DNA from: an uncultured Collinsella sp.
Lineage (GTDB): Bacteria > Actinomycetota > Coriobacteriia > Coriobacteriales > Coriobacteriaceae
Length of the DNA stretch: 21,504 nt
NCBI GenBank assembly: GCA_958407555.1
Contig: CATYJC010000020.1
Coordinates: 1-21,504, forward strand
Reading direction: 5' to 3'
Below the pieces are notes generated by a model, which did not search any database, was not told where the DNA came from, and worked only from the letters and a program-made list of their open reading frames with translations. Below are positions 1-7,841 of this stretch, one piece after another. How positions within the stretch are numbered: position 1 is the stretch's first letter; each line of letters opens with the position of its first letter. The translations under genes were made by a program, and so were the position numbers.

Positions 1-404
1 GGCGAATCGGGCAGTAGCTTTTCCTCGAACTCGCCCGCGCAGGCCAGCACGTTGCCCTCGTCGGTGATGGCAACCGTCATGGCGCGCGTCTCGGGCAAAA
101 TACGCTGGCACACCAGACGCGCCGACTCCTGCGTCAGGCCGCCTTTGATGTCCTCGAGCATGGCAGAGGCCACCGAGAGCGTCTCTTCGGTGTACTGCGA
201 ACGCACCGAATCGGGATTGAGCGTCAAATAGATAAAAATGCACAGAAAGATGCACAGCAGTGCGCAGGCGACCACGGTCGCGATTGGCTCGATTCCGGTC
301 GCCAGGGCGAAAATAAAGTACACCAGCACGCAAATGGCGCAGACAACGGCGATCACGCGAAAGATTGATATTGAGTTATCGCGCTGGGCGCGGCGGTCGA
401 TCAT
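1..404 (-). CDS. LytS-like sensor histidine kinase, N-terminal part only (cut by window edge)
   Basis: The frame is open from an ATG at 404 to the window edge, giving the first 134 codons. Two hydrophobic segments are visible at about residues 15-34 and 39-60, followed by a soluble region with residues such as TEETLSVASAMLEDIKGG and ILPETRAMTVAITDEGNVLA. The same layout (two TM helices, then a GAF-like region with GLT-x-E-(S/A)A, IL-x-ET and a TD-x(2)-x-VLA motif) occurs in the complete LytS-like kinase at 4930-6321, so I call this a paralogue. The catalytic part lies outside the window, so the kinase assignment is inference from that similarity. The ATG overlaps the TGA stop of the upstream glycosyltransferase (ATGA, 4 nt), which implies co-transcription and translational coupling. 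Confidence 0.65.
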   Translation of the reverse strand, partial: MIDRRAQRDNSISIFRVIAVVCAICVLVYFIFALATGIEPIATVVACALLCIFLCIFIYLTLNPDSVRSQYTEETLSVASAMLEDIKGGLTQESARLVCQRILPETRAMTVAITDEGNVLACAGEFEEKLLPDS

Positions 405-1588
405 TCAGTCCCCTCCAGGATGCTGGTCAGTTGTGCGTCGCGCCAGAGCCCGTCCATGATCTTGGGCCAGAAGCTCTGGAAACGCAGGTAGCTTGCAGCG
501 TTTTGGCGTGCGTAGGTCTTGGCCTCGTCAATACCGTGGCGCCAAATGCGTAGATACCCCTCGTGCTCGCGGGTAAACATGCTGCGGACCATGGCGGTCT
601 TGCGCACGCGCTCGTCGAGCTCGCGCGAAATCCACGGACCCGGATAGGGCATGAGCGACGCGGCCGTGACGGGGACGAGCTCCTGCTGGTGCGCGGCAAA
701 TGTCAGCTTGGCACGCTCGTAGTACCAACGGTACACATCCTGCATAAAGCGCGGCGAGCGCTTCTCGGACTCGGGCGGCAGGTGACGAACGGTCCACTCG
801 TTGTCAAACCACACGTCGTAGCCAAACATGCGCATGTTAAAGAGGTAGTCCAGGTCCTCGCCTCGGGTGATAAACGGGTCAAACGCCACACGGGTAAAGG
901 CGCGGGCATGAAGTGCCATGAGGCCGCCGCACACGTAGTTTGAACGCGAGATACGGGTGCCCGAGAGCGCCTTTTTCATCCAGCGATTAAACTCGATGCG
1001 CTTGGTCCACCAACGATGGCAAATGCCCACCTTGTCCGTGGGCGCCAACGGCGATCCGTCGCGATCGTAAAAGTAACCGCTCTTAACCAAAATCGGCAGG
1101 CCCTGACGCGTCTGCTGGCCCAGCGCATAGGTCGCGCGCTTCATAAAGTCGGCATCGGTAACGGTCTCGTCGTCATCCAAAAAGACGACGGCATCGTGGC
1201 CGAGCACCGCAGCGCAGGCAAGCCCCATATTGCGAATGGCGCCGTATCCGCGCAGGCTCACGCACTCGCCCGAGCCCTTGGGAGCAATCTGCGCCACACG
1301 GTCGGCGATACGCGATGCCTGGGTGTTGGTAACTATGGTGACTTTGAGCGTAGGGTGCGCGTTGACGATTTCGTGCACGCGCTTCGACACATCCGCCGTA
1401 GCCGAGATGGGACAGACCACCAAAAGGATAATCCTCGGAATGTCGCGCACCTGCTCGAGCGAGGCCAGGCAGCGGTCGAGCTCGGGATTGGTGGCGTCAA
1501 GCTTCGTCGAGTGGTCATAGGCGCCGGGAGCGTTTGCACGGGCATCATCGCCCGCCCAATATGTTGGAATCACAACAGTGGCGTTCAT
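401..1588 (-). CDS. Glycosyltransferase family 2-like (GT-A fold)
   Basis: The protein is 395 aa. I chose the ATG at 1588 because a GGGAGG ribosome binding site lies just upstream and the GT-A opening motif MNATVVIPTYW starts there; the frame stays open 13 codons further without added support. The nucleotide-sugar and metal binding signature is VVFLDDDET (DDD at residues 138-140). GYGAIRNMGLA (about 114-124) matches the conserved R-N-G region of GT2 enzymes, and TRGEDLDYLF (GED at about 243-245) is the usual acceptor/catalytic-base ED motif. There is no signal peptide or obvious TM helix, so it should act on the cytoplasmic face of the membrane, transferring a sugar to a glycan or lipid acceptor that the sequence does not reveal. 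Its last 4 nt overlap the start of the next gene, a sensor kinase. Confidence 0.82.
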   Translation of the reverse strand: MNATVVIPTYWAGDDARANAPGAYDHSTKLDATNPELDRCLASLEQVRDIPRIILLVVCPISATADVSKRVHEIVNAHPTLKVTIVTNTQASRIADRVAQIAPKGSGECVSLRGYGAIRNMGLACAAVLGHDAVVFLDDDETVTDADFMKRATYALGQQTRQGLPILVKSGYFYDRDGSPLAPTDKVGICHRWWTKRIEFNRWMKKALSGTRISRSNYVCGGLMALHARAFTRVAFDPFITRGEDLDYLFNMRMFGYDVWFDNEWTVRHLPPESEKRSPRFMQDVYRWYYERAKLTFAAHQQELVPVTAASLMPYPGPWISRELDERVRKTAMVRSMFTREHEGYLRIWRHGIDEAKTYARQNAASYLRFQSFWPKIMDGLWRDAQLTSILEGTE

Positions 1589-1603
1589 GCCTTCCCTCCC
1601 TGC

Positions 1604-1644
1604 AACACAAAAACGGGGCGCCGCCAAACACAGGCGACGCCCCG
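1604..1644 (-). terminator. Rho-independent terminator downstream of the MFS gene
   Basis: A 12-position stem with one mismatch (1614-1625 with 1633-1644, 7-nt loop) is followed on the minus strand by a TTTTTGTGTT tract (1613-1604). It lies about 115 nt after the MFS stop codon. Oddly, it ends only a few bases before the ribosome binding site of the glycosyltransferase gene, so it could also act as a leader attenuator for that gene. Confidence 0.8.
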
Positions 1645-1758
1645 CGACCTAGCTGATTCCATCATACCCACTTGGGCAAATCATTGCTCGCAAGTCGCAA
1701 TGTTTATTGCGGATAACCCCAAAAGAGTACCGTGGACAGGCACAATAGCCGCTCGCTC

Positions 1759-3018
1759 CTATGCGGCATGCTCCGCCGCCCGAGTCATGCGGGACAGGCG
1801 GACCAGCAGCATAAAGCCAACGATCAGCAGCACGCCAATGGAAAGGACGCCCAGCGACGGGTTGCCGGTCAGCGAGGTGACGATCGACACCAGGAAGGTG
1901 CCCATAACGCTTGCATAACGACCAAAGATGTCAAAGAAGCCGTAGTACTCGTTGGACTTTTCCTTGGGGATAATGCGGCCAAAGTAGCTACGGCTGAGCG
2001 CCTGCACGCCGCCCTGGAACAGGCCGACCATAATGGCAAGCACCCAGAACTCAAAGGCGGTCTTTAGGAAGAACGCGGCGAACAGCACAATGCCCATGTA
2101 GGCGGCAACGGCCACCAGGATCATGTTGAGCGTGCCCACGCGTCCGGCGAGCTTGCCGTAGATGATGGCAGACGGAAAAGCCACAAACTGCGTAACGAGC
2201 AGCGCCAGGACAAGCTGCGTCGAATCGATACCCAAAGCTGAGCCGTAACTGGTGGCCATGGAAATGACCGTGTGGACGCCATCGATATAGAAGAAGAACG
2301 CGACCATGTAGACCAGCACGGTCTTGTTGTGGGCGATCTCGCGCATGGTGTGTCCGACCTCGGAGAACACACCGCCCACGATGTGGCCGATGGTGTCCTC
2401 GGGACCGCGCTCGCGACCGTACTTTTGCTTATAGGTGCGAATGAGCGGCAGAGTAAAGATGAGCCACCAGGCACCAGTGATGATAAACGACAGACGCGTT
2501 GCCAGCATGGTGGGGACACCAAGAGCGGGGCCACCCATGATGAGCGCCAGGCAGATGATGAACGGCACGGTGGAACCGATGTAGCCCCAGGCATAGCCCG
2601 AGCTGGACACGGCGTCCATGCGCTCGTCGGTGGTAATGTCGGGCAGCATGGCGTCGTAGAACGTCATAGAAGAGTTAAGGCCGATGGTGCACAGCACGTA
2701 CACGGTCAAAAATGCCATGGCGGACATTGGGATAGCCTGCGCCAGGCAAAGAACCAGGCCCGTGAGGAAGAAACCCAAGAAGAACTTGATCTTGTTGCCG
2801 GCGTAATCGGCAAGCGCGCCCAGAATGGGCATGAGCATGGCAATGACCAGCGAGGCGATCGTCTGCGCGTTGCCCCAAGCGACCACCAGGTCTGCCGAGG
2901 AAGCACCGGTATTGATGGCGCTAAAGTAGATGGGCACCACCGAGGTATTGAGCAACACGAGGGCCGAATTGCCCACATCGTACATAACCCAGTTACGCTC
3001 GAGCTTGGTGTATTTCAT
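1759..3018 (-). CDS. UMF1/Atg22-type MFS transporter
   Basis: The protein is 419 aa and strongly hydrophobic along its whole length, consistent with about 12 TM helices. The N-terminus WVMYDVGNSALVLLNTSVVPIYF resembles the (Y)D-x-x-NSAF opening typical of UMF1 family (MFS superfamily, Atg22-related) permeases. I chose the ATG at 3018 because GAAAGGG lies about 8 nt upstream; a TTG 27 nt further upstream is less likely. These proteins sit in the cytoplasmic membrane and are probably exporters or uptake carriers of small solutes (amino acids are known for fungal Atg22), but the substrate cannot be read from the sequence. The gene is preceded by the phospholipase-like gene (101-nt gap) and followed by its own terminator, so it may be monocistronic. 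Confidence 0.85.
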   Translation of the reverse strand: MKYTKLERNWVMYDVGNSALVLLNTSVVPIYFSAINTGASSADLVVAWGNAQTIASLVIAMLMPILGALADYAGNKIKFFLGFFLTGLVLCLAQAIPMSAMAFLTVYVLCTIGLNSSMTFYDAMLPDITTDERMDAVSSSGYAWGYIGSTVPFIICLALIMGGPALGVPTMLATRLSFIITGAWWLIFTLPLIRTYKQKYGRERGPEDTIGHIVGGVFSEVGHTMREIAHNKTVLVYMVAFFFYIDGVHTVISMATSYGSALGIDSTQLVLALLVTQFVAFPSAIIYGKLAGRVGTLNMILVAVAAYMGIVLFAAFFLKTAFEFWVLAIMVGLFQGGVQALSRSYFGRIIPKEKSNEYYGFFDIFGRYASVMGTFLVSIVTSLTGNPSLGVLSIGVLLIVGFMLLVRLSRMTRAAEHAA

Positions 3019-3119
3019 GGACAGGGCCCTTTCGTATTCGCCCAATATGCAGTTAGTTCATCGTACCCCAATTGCACAGAGGCACCGGTAAGGATTCGGC
3101 AAAGGGGCGCGCACGGACC

Positions 3120-4064
3120 CTACTCCTCGCGGTCGAACTCCTCGTCGGCGTCGAGTACGCGGCCGCTGTAGTTGATATGACCGGTCACGGCCTCCATGTC
3201 GCCGGTCTCGATAAAGCGGGCGACGGCGAGCTCGTAATCGACCAGCGCGCGCTCAAAGACCTCGGGGAAGCTCTCGGTCGAGACCTCATCAGTAAAGGGG
3301 TTCTTCCATGTCAGGTGGCCCAGGTTACCGGTGCGCTCGGGCAGCTCCGTCGTCACGCGATGGGCAAGGCCGTCGAGCAGCGAGTAGTCGTGCACCAAGC
3401 CCTCGACCAGGGCAATCGCGCGCGTCTTTACCGAGCCGGCAGGCTCAATGGTGCGATAGAGCATCTGCATGTCCGAGACGGCGCCGGCGTACTCCCCCGC
3501 CGGGATGTCGATACCGTACACGCGCCCGGCGACGTAGCTCATCAGCACGCCGGCCACGCGATTGATGCGGTCGGTGGTGACGATCTCGCCCGCCGGCGGA
3601 TAGTCCTCGACCGTGGCCCCGTCGCGCTTGAGCTGCAGCATCAGCACGTCCAGATCGCTTTCGAGCACGGCGTGTACTTGGCTGCCCGAGGCCTCGAGCT
3701 CGGGATCGGAATCTACAATGCCAAACTGCTGCTCGTAGACAAAGGGGTGGGCATTGCGGTCGAGCACATAGTGCGACAGCAGGCCCAGCGCAAAGGCGCG
3801 ACCCAGATTGGCATCGCGCGGCTGCAGGTGCGACACGCCGTCGCGCAGGCACGAGAATTGGCGCGACATGCGCGAGCGGTGCATGACCTGAGCAAGCGAC
3901 ATACAGTCGGAAATGCGCGGCGTGAGCATGTGGAAGAAAAACGGGTCGGGACCTTGGTTTCCCAGGATAAAGGCGATGCGCTCCTCGTCGGACGTAATAA
4001 CGCCCTGCGGAAGACGGTCGATGCTTTCCTCGCCAAACAGATGATGCGTAATGAGCGCGGGCAT
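3120..4064 (-). CDS. Zinc-dependent phospholipase C family protein
   Basis: The protein is 314 aa. I chose the ATG at 4064 (MPALITHHLF) because AAAGGA lies 7 nt upstream; the frame is open 10 codons further without support. Features of the Zn-dependent PLC/S1-P1 nuclease fold (PF00882-type) are THHLFGE near the N-terminus, GNQGPDPFFFH at about 35-45, LGLLSHYVLDRNAHPFV at about 93-109 (H98, D102 and H106 as likely metal ligands), and a later H-x(3)-ESDLD. No secretion signal is visible, so unlike the secreted toxins this member probably works in the cytoplasm. A substrate, or even phospholipase activity, is not established for this subgroup. Neighbouring genes do not clarify its role. Confidence 0.8.
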   Translation of the reverse strand: MPALITHHLFGEESIDRLPQGVITSDEERIAFILGNQGPDPFFFHMLTPRISDCMSLAQVMHRSRMSRQFSCLRDGVSHLQPRDANLGRAFALGLLSHYVLDRNAHPFVYEQQFGIVDSDPELEASGSQVHAVLESDLDVLMLQLKRDGATVEDYPPAGEIVTTDRINRVAGVLMSYVAGRVYGIDIPAGEYAGAVSDMQMLYRTIEPAGSVKTRAIALVEGLVHDYSLLDGLAHRVTTELPERTGNLGHLTWKNPFTDEVSTESFPEVFERALVDYELAVARFIETGDMEAVTGHINYSGRVLDADEEFDREE

Positions 4065-4156
4065 AATGATCCTTTCGATTTCATTCGATGTCACCCATTA
4101 TGCCCACCGCACGGTCATGCCAAACCTGCGGCGGCAAACGATGGCATGCAGACTGC

Positions 4157-4891
4157 CTACGCAAGCCCCAGGTGTGCCTTGACCTCGGCAGCGCGACGAC
4201 GGGACACGGGCACCGTCGAGGTTACGCGATCGAGCCTGAGCTCCATAAGACCCGTGGAACCGATCTCGACATTATGCACGTCTTCCAAATTGACCAGATA
4301 GCTGCGATGGACACGAATAAAGCCCTCGGAGGCCAAGCGCCGCTCGAGCGAGGAAATCGACTCATTGATCAGGTATGTTCCCTCGGCGCAGACGACGTTG
4401 CAAAAATCGGCGCGTGCCTCAAAGTAGCAGACATCCGCCACAGGAATGAACACCTTTTTGTCCCCGCGATCCACTGTCAGGCGCAAAGGCTGGCGCGGAG
4501 CATGGACGACACGGCGAGCGCCCAAGGCGGCCTCGATCTTGTCGAGCGCCTTTGACAAGCGGGCATCCTCGACCGGTTTGACGATGTAATCGACAGCATC
4601 GAGGTTATAGGCATCAGCCGCATACTCGGCAAATGCCGTCACAAACACCACGACCGGCGGCGTCTTTAGGTTCTGCAGCGTCTCGGCAAGCTCAATTCCC
4701 GAGCGACCGGGCATGGTAATGTCTAAAAACAGCACGTCGGGCTTGTTCGACAGAATCGACTCCACGGCTTCGGTGACATTGCCTGCCTCGGCAATCTGAC
4801 CTACACGCGTATCCTTTTCCAACAGATAGCGTAGCTCAGCCCTAATGGGAGGCTCGTCATCAACCACCAGGATGTTCCAGCCTTCGGACAT
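4157..4891 (-). CDS. LytTR-family response regulator
   Basis: The protein is 244 aa. The N-terminal receiver domain (about 4-120) carries VVDDE (acidic pair at 11-12), the phosphoacceptor D57 in LFLDITMPG, and the conserved lysine in YIVKPVED. The C-terminal LytTR DNA-binding domain (about 137-242) includes KKVFIPVADVCYFEA, EGTYLINESISSLERRL and FIRVHRSYLVNL, the classic LytTR signature. It is transcribed directly downstream of the LytS-like kinase (38-nt gap), so the two form a two-component pair. LytTR regulators usually bind direct repeats upstream of membrane, cell-wall or nutrient transport genes; the targets here are unknown. Confidence 0.95.
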   Translation of the reverse strand: MSEGWNILVVDDEPPIRAELRYLLEKDTRVGQIAEAGNVTEAVESILSNKPDVLFLDITMPGRSGIELAETLQNLKTPPVVVFVTAFAEYAADAYNLDAVDYIVKPVEDARLSKALDKIEAALGARRVVHAPRQPLRLTVDRGDKKVFIPVADVCYFEARADFCNVVCAEGTYLINESISSLERRLASEGFIRVHRSYLVNLEDVHNVEIGSTGLMELRLDRVTSTVPVSRRRAAEVKAHLGLA

Positions 4892-4929
4892 ATGCGCTTC
4901 CCCTCTTTTTCTCTCAATCCAACCGCGTG

Positions 4930-6321
4930 CTACACCGTCAACGGCGCCGGCTCATGCGGCTCGCCGTTCAACTCAACGATGACCTGTGTTCCCACGCCTT
5001 CCTGGGACTTCACGCGCATGCCGGAATCTTCTCCGTAAAAGAAATGGATGCGCTGAAGCACGTTGAAGAGCGCCAGGCCGCAACCTCGCTTGATGGAGCC
5101 GTCGGCGGTAATGCTCTCGGGCTCCTCTCGGCGATGCTGCTCAAACAGATGCGCGCAGACTTCTTCGCTCATCCCGATGCCGTCGTCTTCGACGATGATC
5201 TCCAAGCCATCATCGGTCTCAAAAGCCCTAACACGAATAGAAAGCGGCTCGGTCTCGCGCTGCGCATGCTTGATGCAGTTTTCGAGCAGCGGCTGCAAGA
5301 TAAATGGCGGCACTAGGCTGTCGCGCACCTCAAAGTCGATGTCGACCGAAACGCGCAGACGGCCGTCGCCATACCGGGCCTGCATAAGATTGATATAACG
5401 AGTACCCTGTTCCACCTCGTGCTCGAGCGTGGTGAGCGTATCGGAGTCAGAAAGCGTCTGACGATAGTAGTTGGAAAAGTCGATCAGCAGCGATCGCGCC
5501 TTGTCGGGCTCGGTTCGAACGAGCGACACGATCGTGCTAATGGTATTGAATAGAAAATGCGGGTCGACCTGCGACTGCAGGGCGCGAAGCTCAACGCGGG
5601 CCGTGAGCTCGTCCTGGCGCTCGAGCTCAAAGCTGGCGAGCTGCGTGGAAATGAGATCGGCAAAGCCCGAGGCAAGGGCCGTCTGGCGCATATCGATGCT
5701 GCTCAGGCGGGGGTAATACAGCTCGAGTGTGCCCACGCAATGCCCGCGCACGGTAAGCGGCGCGACAATGCCGGCGCGCAGGCGGGGAAAATAGCCGCCC
5801 GTCTCATTGGAGGCGTCACGCGAAAACACGCTCTGCTCGCCCGTCTCAATCACGTTGAGCGTGGTCTTGAGCACCACCGGGGTGCCGGCAGGGCACTTTG
5901 CCGAGTCCTCGCCCCAGCTTGCCAGAACCTGCTTGCCGTCGGTAAAGCAGATGGCAGAGGCGATGGTCTCGGACAGGATGATTTTGGAGGCGCCCAGGGC
6001 CGCTTCGGGCGTAAGGCCGCGCGACGTGTAGGCGAATATTTTTGATGCGATGGCGAGCGTACGGTCGGTTGCGCTCGATGTGAGGTCGTCGGGGACCACA
6101 AAGACATACGAGAAAAAGAAGCACAGCATGACCAGGCCGGCAATAACGACAACGCCCGGAACGGGATTGGGATTATCGGTTAAATCCCAGATAAGCAGCA
6201 GGATAAGCGCCGGAACGACAACACCGAGCAGGATGGCCTGGACCACGTGCTGTGCCGTGCGAAAGACCTTGGTAGAGTTGTAGCTCTTGCCCAGAATCAG
6301 CCTGTTTAAATCCACCGTCAT
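4930..6321 (-). CDS. LytS-like sensor histidine kinase
   Basis: The protein is 463 aa. Two TM helices (about 25-45 and 56-77) are followed by a GAF-like sensory region (about 85-230). A His_kinase domain carries LQSQVDPHFLFNT with the phosphorylatable H255, and a C-terminal ATPase domain has the N-box LLENCIKHA (N348), the G1 box DDGIGM (379-384) and GCGLALFN (413-420). It should sense a cytoplasmic or membrane-associated signal and phosphorylate the LytTR regulator encoded 38 nt downstream. Start choice is uncertain: AAAAGGGG directly abuts the ATG at 6321 with no spacer, whereas a GTG two codons later (6315) has a good 6-nt spacing and may be the true start. Its sensory part resembles the partial kinase at 1-404. 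Confidence 0.93.
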   Translation of the reverse strand: MTVDLNRLILGKSYNSTKVFRTAQHVVQAILLGVVVPALILLLIWDLTDNPNPVPGVVVIAGLVMLCFFFSYVFVVPDDLTSSATDRTLAIASKIFAYTSRGLTPEAALGASKIILSETIASAICFTDGKQVLASWGEDSAKCPAGTPVVLKTTLNVIETGEQSVFSRDASNETGGYFPRLRAGIVAPLTVRGHCVGTLELYYPRLSSIDMRQTALASGFADLISTQLASFELERQDELTARVELRALQSQVDPHFLFNTISTIVSLVRTEPDKARSLLIDFSNYYRQTLSDSDTLTTLEHEVEQGTRYINLMQARYGDGRLRVSVDIDFEVRDSLVPPFILQPLLENCIKHAQRETEPLSIRVRAFETDDGLEIIVEDDGIGMSEEVCAHLFEQHRREEPESITADGSIKRGCGLALFNVLQRIHFFYGEDSGMRVKSQEGVGTQVIVELNGEPHEPAPLTV

Positions 6322-6340
6322 CCCCTTTTATCTATCGCAC

Positions 6341-6373
6341 CCATAGCAATAAAGAGGGCCGCAAGCGACCCTC
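6341..6373 (-). terminator. Probable terminator of the permease-amidohydrolase operon
   Basis: An imperfect hairpin (6354-6361 with 6366-6373, one mismatch, 4-nt loop) is followed on the minus strand by TTTATTGCTA. It lies about 60 nt after the amidohydrolase stop and 33 nt before the kinase start, so it could also sit in the kinase leader, depending on where that promoter lies. Confidence 0.55.
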
Positions 6374-6376
6374 CCC

Positions 6377-6391
6377 ATTGCATTATGCAAT
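6377..6391. promoter_or_regulatory. 15-bp perfect palindrome, possible operator of the kinase-regulator operon
   Basis: ATTGCATTATGCAAT is perfectly symmetric about one central base. Read on the minus strand it contains CATAAT, which could be a -10 element for the kinase gene. It would then be an operator overlapping the promoter. No protein is known from sequence alone to bind it. Confidence 0.3.
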
Positions 6392-6432
6392 CAAATACTG
6401 TGTTTTACATCCAGTCGTCGATGAACGGTGGT

Positions 6433-7710
6433 TTAGGCGCTGTATTTGTTGGCCTCGCCAAAGGTGCCCGCCTCGACAATCCAGCCGTCCTTCATGATGA
6501 CGTCCATGTTGTCGGTGTTGAGCACGTGGATGTCGGCGGCGACGTCACCGTTGACGACCAGCAGGTCGGCGCACTTGCCGGCCTCGATAGAACCGGTCTC
6601 GTCCTCGATGTGGCACATCTTGGCACCGTTGAGGGTGGCGCAGGTGATGGTCTCGACCGGGGTGAAGCCGATCTTGTCGACGAACTCGTACATCTCCTCG
6701 ATGGAGCAGGTGCCGTACGGGGTGACGAAGGAGAAGGAGTCGGAGCCGATCGTCATGACGACGCCGCGCTTCTTGGCCTCGCGCAGGCAGTCGTAGTTGC
6801 GCTGCAGCTCCTTCTCGACCAGGGTGCCCTCGTACTTGTCGTGCAGCTCGGGGACGTAGACGGGCGGATAGGTGGCGTACCAGGTGGGCAGGAAGGCGAT
6901 CGTCGGGGTGAAGAAGGTGCCCTGCTCGGCCATGAGGTCCATGGTGCGCTCATCGATATCGAAGCCGTGAATCAGCTGCTCGCAGCCAAAGCGAACGGAA
7001 TCGTATGCAGCGGCGTGGTTGTTGTAGCAGTGGCTCCACACGGGGATGCCGACCATCTTTGCCTCTTCGACCACAGCCTGGATCTCCTCGGAGCAATAGT
7101 GCTGGTCGCGACCGGAGTCCCAGCGCCAGATGCCGCCACCGGTAGCCCAGATCTTGATGGCATCGGGGTTCTCACGCAGGCGACGACGGACGGCCTTGCG
7201 CAGATCCCAAGGACCGTCGACCTGGTCGCCCCAGGGATGGGATTCCTTGTTGAGCTCCTGGGTGCAGTGGTGGGAGTCACCGTGGCCGGCAACGCGGCAG
7301 AAGCCGAGGCCGGTGGCCAGAACGCGCGGGCCCTTAAAGACGCCCTTGTCGATGCAGTCACGGATCTGGATACCAAAGCGGCCGATTTCGCAGACGGTGG
7401 TGAGGCCGTGGGTGAGGCAGTCGTAGGCCTGCTTGACGGCGACGGCCTGCTTCTCGAGGAGCGGCTGCATGACCCAATCGGTGTCATCGTCGGTCAGGTT
7501 GCCCGAGAAGTGCAGGTGGGTGTCGATCAGGCCGGGAAGGACGGTCTTGCCGGCGGCGTCGATGACCTCAACGCCCTCGGGAAGGTCCTGCATAGCGCCG
7601 GCGTACTCGATCTTGCCGTTGTCGTCGACGAGAACGAGGGAGTTCTCGACCGGCTCGGCACCGGTACCGTCGATGAGCTTGCCGCCAACGATTGCATACT
7701 TAGTGGACAT
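6433..7710 (-). CDS. Metal-dependent amidohydrolase
   Basis: The protein is 425 aa and starts at an ATG with a near-perfect AAGGAGGA site. It is a typical amidohydrolase-superfamily enzyme (imidazolonepropionase/prolidase-like subgroup): an N-terminal beta-sandwich (about 1-58), then a TIM barrel with LPGLIDTHLHF (H65, H67), a likely carbamylated lysine in AIKIWATGGG (K186), H227 in WSHCY, H248 in LIHG and D324 in GSDSFS. The C-terminal GSIEAGKCADLLVVNGD is the standard closing beta-sandwich motif. It is cytoplasmic and should hydrolyse a C-N bond, for example in a peptide-like, cyclic amide or ureido compound. It follows an APC permease gene, which suggests that the permease imports the substrate. 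The exact substrate is not recognisable. Codon use is strongly biased to G/C-ending codons, suggesting high expression. Confidence 0.88.
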   Translation of the reverse strand: MSTKYAIVGGKLIDGTGAEPVENSLVLVDDNGKIEYAGAMQDLPEGVEVIDAAGKTVLPGLIDTHLHFSGNLTDDDTDWVMQPLLEKQAVAVKQAYDCLTHGLTTVCEIGRFGIQIRDCIDKGVFKGPRVLATGLGFCRVAGHGDSHHCTQELNKESHPWGDQVDGPWDLRKAVRRRLRENPDAIKIWATGGGIWRWDSGRDQHYCSEEIQAVVEEAKMVGIPVWSHCYNNHAAAYDSVRFGCEQLIHGFDIDERTMDLMAEQGTFFTPTIAFLPTWYATYPPVYVPELHDKYEGTLVEKELQRNYDCLREAKKRGVVMTIGSDSFSFVTPYGTCSIEEMYEFVDKIGFTPVETITCATLNGAKMCHIEDETGSIEAGKCADLLVVNGDVAADIHVLNTDNMDVIMKDGWIVEAGTFGEANKYSA

Positions 7711-7740
7711 GGTTCCTCCTTATGGATCCATATAGTGGGC

Positions 7741-7821
7741 GAGGCCGTGTTGGGTTAAGGCCTCACAAAGCTACCCAAGTGGTGCCGGGTTCGGTGCGCG
7801 GGAGAGAGGATTCCGCGCACC
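7741..7821 (-). promoter_or_regulatory. Structured spacer between permease and amidohydrolase genes
   Basis: The 131-nt gap holds three stem possibilities. 7741-7746 pairs with 7759-7764 (GAGGCC/GGCCTC). 7750-7755 pairs with 7773-7778 (TTGGGT/ACCCAA) and interleaves with the first pair, so the two either exclude each other or form an H-type pseudoknot. 7793-7801 pairs perfectly with 7813-7821 (9 bp, 11-nt loop). There is no U-tract, so this is not a classical terminator. A role in RNA processing or translational control of the hydrolase is inference. Confidence 0.35.
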
Positions 7822-7841
7822 CGATCCGCCCCGGCTAGGCG

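Noticed and set aside
6385..7758. Long plus-strand open frame of 457 codons
   Set aside because: It is fully antisense to the well-supported amidohydrolase gene and is an artefact of its GC-rich third codon positions.
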